Positions 22,532 through 32,035 of a stretch of DNA of 64,000 nucleotides are shown here, piece by piece; the stretch's first letter is position 1; each line of letters opens with the position of its first letter. Position numbers and translations under genes: made by a program. Source of the DNA: Ceriagrion tenellum (Eukaryota; Arthropoda; Insecta; Odonata; Coenagrionidae); contig OY720643.1 in the NCBI GenBank assembly GCA_963169105.1, positions 78,289,696 through 78,353,695 of the forward strand. Reading direction: 5' to 3'. Below the pieces are notes generated by a model. The model was not told where the DNA came from. It made no database searches and saw nothing but the letters and a program-made list of their open reading frames with translations.

Positions 22532-23617
22532 AGACCGCTTTACATGGCTCATTTTACTGTACAGACGAATTTATCATAGAATGTACAAGAAAGTGAAATA
22601 AATTAGGTCAGGTTCTAATTCCTGTTCAGTCATTCAGACAATCATACAATTTGACGCTTTACGCGGTATAATTTTCCTCGTGAATTCTGGACGCAGAAGA
22701 GTTGAAATCGCTGAAACTGTCCTTCATTAGTAGAGAATGCGATGAATTTGGCATACCTAAATAGGGTGTTGTAACTTACGTGTGTTGTCGGACGAAGTTC
22801 CATCATGCCTCGTGCGTCGGAGTGCAAGTTTTGTAGATTGTGCCTTTGTAGTGGTGGAGGTTTAGTGGTCATATTCGAAGATAGTAATGAACTAGAGTTA
22901 ATGGTGTAATGTATAATATAGGATCTACTCCAGTTAAAGCAAGCGGACACGGAGAAGGTAGAGCCTCGAAGTCTCAAGAGAGTTCCCATCAAAAGTTATG
23001 TGGCTAAGAGGAAAGTTGTAGTGGGCAGTGACAACAACGGGACGGATGTCGATGGACAAGTGATTCGGCTCCCGCCACAGGATTACAACTTCCGCCCTGG
23101 TTTCAAGCTTTCGCTTATACCCGGGGCTAGGAAGAGGTGGAAGGAAAGGATGGGTAGGGAAGGTTAGCGGAACCGCAGCCCCTTCGAGGCCGACACCAGT
23201 GAGGCGGATTGAGGTCAAAAGGACCTCAATTGGGCCTCCGCCTCCCCGAAGTGATCGTATTAGTTTGGTTAGTTAGTGGAGGGTCAATTCGCACCAATTC
23301 TGGTCGAAGCGTGAGTACATCCCTCCTCTCAGTAGTTCTCGTCAACCCCTATGTTGATGGACAGACTAATAACTATCCCGAAGCCAGTGTACCGTCGCAA
23401 CATGAGCGGGTTGTTGGAAATAAAGATTTCACCTCCGGAGACTCCCAGACGAGCGCCATCGATGCTTGCAAGTTGGGAGTCACTGGAACATTGACATTCC
23501 CCTGACGGCAGTTTGATAGGTGATTTGGGTGTAGAAAGTCCCTTCAACATCTGTAGGGGATAATTTTCTGCCCCGTGATATGCGTTTGTACAATAAAATG
23601 GACCGCGTAAAACCGGT
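22532..23617. mobile_element. Harbinger-like element carrying a captured gene fragment, about 1.09 kb
   Basis: The left end (GACCGCTTTACATGGCTC, CATTTTACTGTAC) and the inverse of the right end (ACCGGTTTTACGCGGTCC, CATTTTATTGTAC) form long imperfect inverted repeats of the same type as the MITE at 12920. The first about 150 bp also match that MITE internally, including an end-like box at 22655 and a TTTTCCTCGTG tract. The 900 bp between is unrelated to the MITE and contains a degraded protein-like reading frame. This structure suggests a non-autonomous element that picked up host sequence. The target-site flanks are unclear (TAA left, TTA right). Confidence 0.6.
22805..23566 (+). pseudogene. 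Broken ZAD-like zinc-finger gene fragment
   Basis: From ATG at 22805 the translation begins with an N-terminal ZAD-like start: CKFCRLCL (the first CxxC pair), a Ser-Gly-rich loop, then IFEDSNELELM, typical of the zinc-finger-associated domain of insect C2H2 factors. Stops at 22907 and 22919 interrupt it where the domain should continue, and the second CxxC is missing. The same frame then reads on with a basic stretch (RVPIKSYVAKRK, RLPPQDYNFRPGFKLS) to 23165. A one-base shift continues it (TPVRRIEVKR, GPPPPRSDR) to 23274. A third open block (23336-23566) includes PKPVYRRNMSG and SPDGSLIGDLGVES with one TGA. ZAD proteins are nuclear DNA-binding regulators; this copy is dead. Identity of the downstream blocks is unknown. 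Confidence 0.55.
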
Positions 23618-24159
23618 GAGTTAAGTATGCTTGAGACTTGGCTTGGCGCTCAGCTATGGTTTGCACACTGTATATGTTTCCCAAGCTATTCCCGCGATGG
23701 ATCTTTTTGTATCTGCTAAAAATTGTAAATAAACACATTGTTTATAATTCGGATCGATCCGTTTGAATTGTAGCATATAAAACCATACCGGTTTACTGCG
23801 GAATTTCTATTGTTCCGTAGAACACAGTGTCCGTAAATGATAATAAATCCTGAAGAATATAGAATGGTATTCCTGTCAACATTATCAAATCTAACATTAT
23901 ACATAAATTGAAATCGGAAACGTAAATATTTCTGTATAAAAATATTATTGTAGCGTAGTTTGAATCTCATTGTATTGTACACGTTATTTGATTTTTTCAA
24001 TTTCTATAAATATTCCCCTGAATCATACTAATATGAATTATACAGATTGTAAATATTATTGTATTAATGTATTTATGATCGTTCATATCTGTGAATACAC
24101 CTGTTCCATATGCTTAATGAATATGTATATTTGTAAACTGTAGTGTGCTTCAAAATTTT
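23618..24159. other. Intergenic, nothing recognised
   Basis: Very AT-rich. The minus-strand open frame at 23716-24000 has no coding features. Confidence 0.4.
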
Positions 24160-24540
24160 TTTTTGTCATAGAGTTTCTTCTGATTCATCCTCATTAATCG
24201 TCTGTTTTCTCAGGTCCTTGGTGCCTCCATTTCTCTCTATTCTCTGCTCTCCTCTTCTACTCTCCGTAACTCCCTCAGGCCCATCCTTCAGGTCATCAAT
24301 CATCTTTATTTTCTTTCTTCCTCTTTTGCGGTTTCCATCCACCATTCCTTCCAGTACATCTCGTAACAAACATTTCCTTATCGGTACATGTCCCATCCAG
24401 TTCTTCTTCCTATCTTAAATGGTCTTTAAGAGATTTCTTCCAATTTCTTCTCTCCAACACCTCTTCATTCCTAACCCTATCAGATCATTTGATGTCAAGC
24501 ACTTTCCTCCAAATCCACGTTTCTAAACTCTCTATTCTTC
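24160..24540 (-). pseudogene. RTE-like reverse transcriptase C-terminal fragment (1)
   Basis: Minus-strand translation gives, in pieces, SLETWIWRKVLDIK, SDRVRNEEVLE, MGHVPIRKCLLRDVLEG and GNRKRGRKKIKMIDDL. This is the C-terminal tail after the reverse transcriptase domain in RTE-like non-LTR elements of animals (usual pattern: R-x-x-W-x-GH, then LL or LIEG, then a GRGRPR-type basic box). Frameshifts and stops are present and everything upstream of the tail is missing, so it is a 5'-truncated dead copy. Confidence 0.8.
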
Positions 24541-24639
24541 TAATTACCTGTACTATATTCCAGGGATGCGAAGTCTCTGAAAAATAAATATATATTTATT
24601 ATTATTGTTATATACTAGCAATGGGAATAGTTCCCCTAA

Positions 24640-25230
24640 GGCCACCAGTTCACTTCGTGTACTTCACGCGACGTATTCGGAAAGGGAAAGGGCTATTTGG
24701 TTGCATGTTGCGTCGTGTTCGGTCGCCGAGGCGTCTGGAGAGGCATTCACCGCTTGGGAGAGACGTGAAATGAGTATTCGTCCGTGCTGGCAGGAAGGGT
24801 GGGGTTGGGGAACGGAAGTGGGAATCGGTGAAATCGGTAGAGAGGGAAAGGGGGGAGGGTATTACAGCAGCGACTGAGAGTAGCAATGGGAGGGAGGGAG
24901 GTCGGAAAGGATTGAGTTTTGAGAAGGGGCTTGTCGGGGAGGAGGGGAAAAGGAGAGGGCCCTGGGATCGAGGCTAATAACCCTTGGGCACGCAACGTGA
25001 ACACGATTCGCACACATTTCGATCGATCGAAGGAGGATTGTGGGGGTGGGGAATTGTGGAAGTCGATGAGTCACGCGGTGCCCGTGCATAATCGCCAACG
25101 TCGCGATGCATACAAAGACTCCTTAGGGACGGGTAGGAACCGGGTGAAGCGGGAGGAACTTTCTGTTGCCGCTCCAATCCCATGGGGGAACCGGGGTGGC
25201 GGACGATTGCTAGGGGGACAGTGAAGTACT
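24640..25230. promoter_or_regulatory. GC-rich, purine-rich island
   Basis: A 600-bp block of high GC and CpG content with G-rich runs (GGGAGGGAGGG, GGGGGTGGGG) on the plus strand. Open frames on both strands reflect composition. It is a candidate promoter or 5' exon of an unseen host gene; no core promoter element or protein motif was identified. Confidence 0.25.
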
Positions 25231-28200
25231 GCGAGCCGTTTCTTCATCTTTTCTTCATTCTTCAGCAGAGTGATTTCTTTAGCTTTGATTTTTATATGCT
25301 TTTCTTTAGCTCGCTATTCCCTGGATCCATGGGTGCATGGTTACCGCTTTATTTCTTTTTTTAGTGCGATGTTGAGGTATTTTAGATTTTTTATAGTTTT
25401 TTTTAGAAAAGTATGCTTAAGAATTCGTTTTAAAATTTTTTATTTTTCATTTCTCTCTGCACGCGTCGTGCTGTCAAGAATGACAAAAACAATTTGGTTC
25501 ATGAAAAAAAACAAATGATTAAGTTTTGAAAGAAAAACGCGGGAGAAGAAGTCTTCTCCTAACAATTCACTCCAGAAAAATCAAATTCATTGCGCAAATA
25601 CTCAGACATAATGATTTCCTCTAAACAAATTGAAGGGAAAGGAAGAAGACTGGAGGACGACCGTGCATATCTTTGCTTAAGAGTGTAATGTCAATCATGA
25701 AGACGAATGAATGCAACGCCAGCCGCAAGGCTTAGCCTTTGGAACAACGACAGCGTTTTGCTGTAGACAATAACCTTGGTAAAATTTTTAACCTAAATCA
25801 TTCCATCTCCTTTCTTATTTTCCTATTCTATTCCTGTATTCTAGTAGCCCTCCACTTTTTGCTTAGTTTTTTTCTCCTCTTCTAACTACGTGTTTCATCT
25901 TTTCTTTCTTCCGGAAACCCTTCCAGTTTTGTGGCGACCTCCGTAATGTAGTTTTATACAGTATTCTGCCTTTCTTGATCTCCATCCCCTTCATGTCATA
26001 ATGCATTACTTGTATCCCCTAGTAGCCATTCTCGCTGGTATGAACATAATTAATAATATTAATTTAATATTCGCAAATATACTATCCTCCGTTTATTTGC
26101 TGTTGCTCTATTTTCCTCCCATCTCATCTCCTCTTGGACTACTTTTCTGTCTTCTTGCCCTTACTTTCACGCTCCTTCGAGGTTTCTCTTCATAACGGTC
26201 TTCTTCGTGCTCTAATCGCAAAAGCCTATAGTACATCCTTCATTTTCAACCTCTGTGGGCAAGTTTCCGAGCCCTTCAGCACCAGGTAATATGTAGAAAT
26301 TTGTACTAAAGTTATTCAATTACCATTGCTAAACATTCTCCCTCGTTATTTTGCCACCCTTTCGTAAATACTTCGAAAGAATACGTATATTTTGATAGTT
26401 CCAAGTGAATTACAATATTGATGGTTTTTTAAGGGCTCCTTTTTTACTATTCGTCTGTATCTACATCTTCATATTATTCTTCAAGCCATTTCGAAGAGTG
26501 TGTGAGTTATTTTATCAAAATGAAGTACCCTAGATCCTATTAATGTCATTGGAACTACCAGCTTAAGTGCATTAGCAACACCAGCAAATAAGTTGTAGGA
26601 GGCGAACTTTCACCGTGAGGCACGCCACTATGCCCTTTTAATGGGGTAGAAAACGGAGTAGAGTTAAAATGGAGTTGTATGTGTATTTTTCGAAACTACC
26701 TAGGCGTGTGAGGAACGAGATGGAAGTCCTCAATGTCAATATCGATTCAAGCGTAATTTAGGGAAAAAGTGTTCCAAAATAACAAAATTCTTCTCCATTC
26801 TCGAAAGAGTTCGATGAATACTTCCTCTGACAAACCTTAGGTTTCAACCTCAGATGAAGATATGTTATTTTAAGGATTTATTAACGCCTTTTCAGCTCCA
26901 TTTGCTAAATGCTGTGGCGGATTTTAGGAAAATTGGTAAATTTCACCGAACTGTTTCGTGATGTACAGGCGAGAGAGTTGAATATTCGCGAAGCTGCCTA
27001 TCGAGAGCGTAAATTGGGTTAGAATTTATGGGTTTAAGGTTAATATTGTAATGGGGCACAAATGAAGACGAATGAATTTGGTTATCTAGGTATGATGAGA
27101 GGAGAAAGGAAATTTTCGGAGGAAATGGTGTTATGGAATTAATGGCCCCTAAAGGCGAGATGTCAGGCGGAAATGTATTTTGAAATATGAGGTCGATGAA
27201 TATTGGTGTATCGCTGAGGAGTTAGGGAACGAATGTCTTTTAAATTTACATTCGATGTAGTTATATTTATAAACCTCAATTGCAGTTATGTTACTCCTTA
27301 GGTATAAATTTATAAATACGTTTACAGACATAATGCATATATTATTACTATTGTTTAAGTTTTTGTTATGCAATTTAATACACTTTATCCGCTGGTTTTT
27401 TCGCACTTTACTTATTTTTACAATAAATTTCATTGTCACAGCAGAACAAGACCGCAATAAAAGATTGAAGAGAGTTAAAAAGTACCCTACAATTGGTTAA
27501 ATTTAACTTGATTACAGTCGGGTTATTTCAGATTACAGTAGAATATATGATATTTAATAAATTAAGATAGTAATTATTTCTATCTGTGACATGAAATGAT
27601 GCATCTTGACAGGTATAAGAACGGTTGGTCAAAAGTTTAGCATTTTAGTCGAATAGGATTTACGAATGACATCGGTGAGACCACTTAAGAGTTATAAGGT
27701 CAGGATTTGATCTTTTGAGAATGTAACATTAACTCGAGAATGAGTTTTTCATAGATTTATTAAGTTCGTAATGCATTGTTAGGAGATTCCTCTGATGCAG
27801 CAAGCCAATACGGGATTAAGACTCTAGGGATCTTGGGGGAAATGAGGTTATTTCTGTCATCAGAGCACTTATTTTTCGCCCACTCTGGTTTAAAGAGTGT
27901 AGCCGACTTTTATCATTATTCAATAAGCATTTGAAAATCACAGTTGAAATTTATTTTTTCAACGCGAAATTCTTAACCACAATCAGAATATGTTTTAACC
28001 CACAAAACTTAGAGATGGGGAAAAAGGAGTTGGCTGTTGTTTAACGAGGGCACCGCTCTATTTGTAGGTGACCGAATAACGAACAAACGATGTTATAAAA
28101 TACTCAAACATTTTTCCTTACTAGTGTGGAATGATATGTGATGCCCAATGCTTGCAAGAAAGAATTGCCAGGAAAACAAAACCTGTCTGAATCGGGAATC

Positions 28201-28409
28201 GAATCGGGTGCCCCTGGGTTGTAATTTTCATCTCATTTTTCCAGTTACAGTGATTCAATTCGCGGTCCAGTCATATTTTTGTCATGACAGTGTGTGTGTG
28301 ATTTTCTTAACCGTAATTTTCAGCATTAGTAACATAGCCTCTTAAAAAAGAAATGTAATTGAATATAAACTTGACACCCTCAGGCGTCACGTCGTGGAAG
28401 TATTTGATT
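25231..28409. other. Intergenic, little recognised
   Basis: AT-rich with CT-rich blocks (25780-26190). A minus-strand stretch at about 28185-28225 resembles the 3' half of the tRNA-derived SINE (GATTCGATTCCC then CAGACAGGTTTTG) but is too diverged to call firmly. No protein-coding signal. Confidence 0.3.
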
Positions 28410-28500
28410 CTGGAATCCATATTAAAGCAATCCTTGTACTTTTCCACTAAAAGTCCATATTCGTGGAAGAGTACTAGGATTGTTATAGTATGGATTCAAG
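28410..28500. repeat. 91-nt imperfect hairpin, pre-miRNA-like size
   Basis: The arms at 28410-28447 and 28463-28500 pair over 38 positions with about seven mismatches and no bulges, around a 15-nt loop. The outer stem pairs GGAATCCAT with ATGGATTC, and the inner stem pairs TTTTCCAC with GTGGAAGA. Size and shape suit an insect microRNA precursor, but a small MITE that folds back would look the same. Confidence 0.45.
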
Positions 28501-29286
28501 TGTAAGTGAACATACTTTCCCCCTTTTCCCCTTTTTGTGTGGTATTCTATCCTTACATCACCATGTTCGAGTTGAAAGTTACGTTACTGTTCAAGTTGTG
28601 GAGTGGTTAAAATTAAGAATGACTAATGATAACAGTTTTGGTGATTGTGAATCATCTTAGTGAAGACGGAATTGATTGTAACTCGTTGATAGATTGGATT
28701 GATTAATTGATAAATTTCGTGTACCGCTTTCACTCTGGAAAGTGCTACTTTCGACACATTTATTCATACTTTGTCTTTAATTGCACATTTTTCGTTCCTC
28801 GTACTCTCTCACTACAGGAGAGTTTTCGTTAGTCATTTTACCGCGTGTATTCTTCGATCCAACCTTTTTCTCTGGTCTCGGTAGGCCTATCCCTGCGGTG
28901 AGAGTAACTGTTTTATCGATCACATGGATCTCAGTGGCTTTGAAAGGGGCAGAATGGGCCATATCGGACACCATATCTTTCCGCACCTAATAACCGAGCC
29001 GGAGTGTTGGCATGGACTGTTAAAGAGATTACGAGCTCTTTCGCTCTGGCCTAAATGGAAAACTACTTCATTCAGCGCTCCAGGACGGGATGGGCGGTGG
29101 CGATATTACTTGGTGCACACTTATCGAAGTGGTTATCATTGTAGCTCGGATGTGCTGGGGGGCATTCCGGGGTGATATTTCCGAGTATGATTTCTCGGAC
29201 ATCGAATTACATAAATAATTTAATTCCGACTCAGTTTTCCAGAATAGTTTTTCCCGAGTCATAATTCCGCATTGATTTTTCGTGAA
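28501..29286. other. Intergenic, nothing recognised
   Basis: Mixed composition with small overlapping open frames near 28777-29175 on both strands. No recognisable protein. Confidence 0.35.
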
Positions 29287-29419
29287 GACTCCGCGGAGTC
29301 TTTGTGATGAAGAGAATGGTTTTTGGGGTGTTCTTCCGCGTTTTCATTGATTTTCCCTAAAGGCTCCGAGGAGTCTTTGTGATGAAGAAAATGGTTTTTC
29401 GGGTGTTCTTAAGCGTTTA
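29287..29419 (+). repeat. Two-unit tandem repeat, 76-bp period
   Basis: GAGTCTTTGTGATGAAGA, AATGGTTTTT and GGGTGTTCTT recur at 29295 and 29371 with a few substitutions. The second unit merges into the left arm of the adjoining fold-back repeat. Confidence 0.75.
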
Positions 29420-29677
29420 TCCATATTTGTAGACAATATTTTGTCAGTGTTCCAGCTGGCTTCTTCAGGTTCGTTGAAGTACAGTATCCTCAGCGGAAGA
29501 TATTGACGATATTGTACTTCTGCGGATCTGAAGAAGCCAACTGGGACGCGGGCGAAATGTTGCCCTGTATGTGAACTGAACTTCGACGGATCTGAAGAAA
29601 CCGGTTGGAACACTGGCGAAATATTATCCACAAAAAAGAATAAACGCGGAAGAATACCCGGTAAACCATTCTCTTTA
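29384..29677. repeat. Fold-back repeat with CTGAAGA..GAAAT motifs
   Basis: The left arm (29384-29482) is the inverse of the right arm (29566-29677): GCGTTTATCC, GTGTTCCAGC and GGCTTCTTCAG pair with the complements on the right. Three copies of CTGAAGA, extra base, short hairpin, GAAAT occur: plus strand at 29528 and 29592, and a decayed minus copy at 29436-29468. Stem II in the first is GCC/GGC. These are only loosely hammerhead-like; stems I and III do not form convincingly. The minus-strand open frame at 29344-29745 is a product of this repeat. Confidence 0.7.
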
Positions 29678-30181
29678 TTCTGCATTGATTTTTGAGTCAA
29701 TAACATATATAGCAACAGACAAAAAGATAGTGAGTCTTTCTCCAATCATTGCATGTACAAGTGATGGTACGAAGTCCTTCGCACAGGTTTCATGAACCAT
29801 GAGATGAAATTCGCAATGAAGCAAAATTGAAAAAAATCCCGGTCAGGTCGAATGATTTGCTCCTTGCAATTTTCATTCCTCATTCCGACAGTATCAAATT
29901 AATCTTTTTATTGTTTTTGGAGTTGCTTTCTAAACTCCAGTGTTTAACTAAACTAGGTATACTAAAACTAGGTAGAAATTTAGTTGTTCGAATGAAATTA
30001 ACGCATTACCAAATGCAAATTATGAGTTGTACGAAATAAATTATTAATGGCTGGCATATTTTAATATTGATTCGTATTCAAAGATAGAAAAATCCATCCC
30101 TTTTTCCGTCAACTTTCCGTCTCTTTTGATGGTTTATGTCAAAAAGGTGATCAATGAGCACTTTACAGCTATAAAATTGAG
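29678..30181. other. Intergenic, nothing recognised
   Basis: AT-rich; the plus-strand open frame at 29827-30039 shows no known domain. Confidence 0.35.
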
Positions 30182-30301
30182 CAATTTTCCACAAAGGTAA
30201 AATTTACTTTGACCCGGGTGTCTATGTTTGCATATCATCATCCGGTGATGTATAAAGATTGAAACTCAGATTGAGGTAAATTTTATCTTTGTGGAAAATT
30301 G
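30182..30301. repeat. Short fold-back repeat, about 120 bp
   Basis: The outer 25 nt of each end (30182-30206, 30277-30301) are inverted copies with one mismatch. Inner arms are more diverged and meet at a CATCATCCGGTGATG centre. A GATTGAAAC motif on the right arm resembles the centre of the other fold-back repeats in this window. Confidence 0.75.
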
Positions 30302-30633
30302 ACCATTTTTATTTCTACATTATGCAAAAATTACACCCAATAGGAATCTGCGGATTTTACAACGGGCATACAAAATATCTTAAATGAAAATCATTTTCTA
30401 AGTTCGTGGAGATCTTAGGTAATGCTGTGCCAGGATCGCAAAGCAGCTCAGATGTACTCAAGTTGATAGGATATTGTATACCGGCATTGCAGTAGCTTTA
30501 TTAAGAAAAAAAGTTTAAGAATGACCTAATTACTTGGTACTCTTAATCTTATGAAGGTTCCCAAAGTTAAGCTCGTACCTTTGGGGCGGCTGAATGTTTC
30601 TACAAACCTGGCACAAAACTGCAGAGAATAACA

Positions 30634-30895
30634 ATAAAAAATAAATTTTATTTTCCAGTCAACATTCAAATACATTGAATATTTAGGATTCTTCAAAGTG
30701 AAAATATAATTAATGTACCTACATTGTCAGCACTTACATACACTGGTATACGAAATAGATACACATAGTGGAATATATAAAACTGTTATTGTCCAGCATT
30801 AGTTCGTCAACATTGTAGTACTGATTGCATAACAACTATTCATTAAATTCAGTCTTAATAATTCCACCGGCGAAGCTTTTTTTAAATAAAGGAGG
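30634..30895 (+). repeat. Dispersed repeat, copy 1, about 260 bp
   Basis: This aligns with 55490-55735 in the same orientation. Shared blocks are CATTCAAATACA, ATTCNTCAAAGT, TACATTGTCA, GATACACATAGT and ATTGTAGTACTG. The family was not recognised. Confidence 0.6.
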
Positions 30896-31455
30896 GAGGT
30901 TGTTGTTAATATGTGTACGCATCGAGATAGGACTTCTTGCTGATTGTTTGCTACTATGAAACTCAACATGAATGTCTGCAGAGCTTCGAGTTGCATGATT
31001 ATGTAACATGCTATTAATTGTTAATGCATTCAAAATTAACTCTTATGTAAATGGATAAATGATAAATATAAATACATGGGATTTTTAATAACTTCAATTT
31101 CTTGAATGAAGACTTACAATGGGAGAGATACCTTTCACCTAATATGCATCTTATCATTTTCTTTTGTAGAACGAAGACCTCTCTTGGCATTGTTGGAAGT
31201 GATGTGACATTGTAATGTGCGATGACATTATAATTTATAGCGAACTAGTTAAATATGAAGTCATTGAGCTTAGGAAATGATTTTTACTAATAGAATTTAA
31301 AAGCTAATGATTTTAACTCGAACTCAAAATTCAAACCTCATGAGTGGTGATGAGGGAAAAAGAAACTACGTAATACGTGATTTAATGACCAGTTTCATCA
31401 CCCATTGAATTGAAGAGCTAGACGTGGAACAGCAACTCTCTCGAAAGTGCAGCTG
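30896..31455. other. Intergenic, nothing recognised
   Basis: AT-rich; no gene or repeat recognised. Confidence 0.4.
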
Positions 31456-31459
31456 CGGT

Positions 31460-31720
31460 TCCTAATTCCGTGCGGGTCATCCGATTAGCCAGTCCTTTCC
31501 CGGTCTTGTTCTTCCTGGCGCTTGCATGTCGTCCGAGGCGGAGACATGGGGCTGGTACCCGCATTACACAACTGCGAGAGCGTCGCTTCGTCGGCTTCTG
31601 GTCCCCTGGGCACCCATGCTGTATCGACTCGGACCGGGATGTCTCGCTCTCTCTCTCTCTTTGACCCGACTGCGTTGAAAACCGTGAAATTTACATTTTC
31701 AAATGGTAAGGGTGGGACAA
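31460..31720. promoter_or_regulatory. Small GC-rich island with CT tract and donor-like site
   Basis: A CpG-containing block runs to about 31640, then TCTCTCTCTCTC, then a GTAAGG at 31706 that could be a splice donor. Candidate 5' exon or promoter only; no motif gives direct support. Confidence 0.18.
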
Positions 31721-31859
31721 TGAGAAGATTCAATAAGTAAAATACGTGAATTACCTGAATATTCCATAAGCTACGTCTTTTTTCGAACTCATTGGCGTAA
31801 AAATAACTTATTACATTTCCGGCATTAACCATGACTACTGCTATTTTCCACCTTATTCC

Positions 31860-32035
31860 TTTTGAAAGAATAGAGTAAACTTTGTTTTTCCATTGTGAAT
31901 TTAATAACTTTCGACCATGGTTTCGACGATTAAAGTCATCATCAGGTACCTGATGATGACTTTAATCGTCGAAACCATGGTTGCAAGATATTAAATTCAT
32001 TTTGGAAGAACAAAGTATACTCTATTCTTTCAAAA
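31860..32035. repeat. 176-bp near-perfect palindrome with hammerhead-like core at its centre
   Basis: Two 88-nt arms (31860-31947, 31948-32035) are inverted copies without a spacer or net indel and with eight mismatches. Each arm starts at the centre with CCTGATGATGAC, a short loop, then GTCGAAACCATGGTTGCAA (plus strand 31949-31987; minus strand mirrored). Core CTGATGA, one extra T, stem II GAC/GTC, GAAA, a possible stem III (AC/GT around CATG) and the cleavage-site base T are all present. The strand that would complete stem I is missing because the arms join exactly there. Confidence 0.9.

Noticed and set aside
29344..29745. 133-codon minus-strand open frame
   Set aside because: It runs through both arms of a fold-back repeat and has no protein features.
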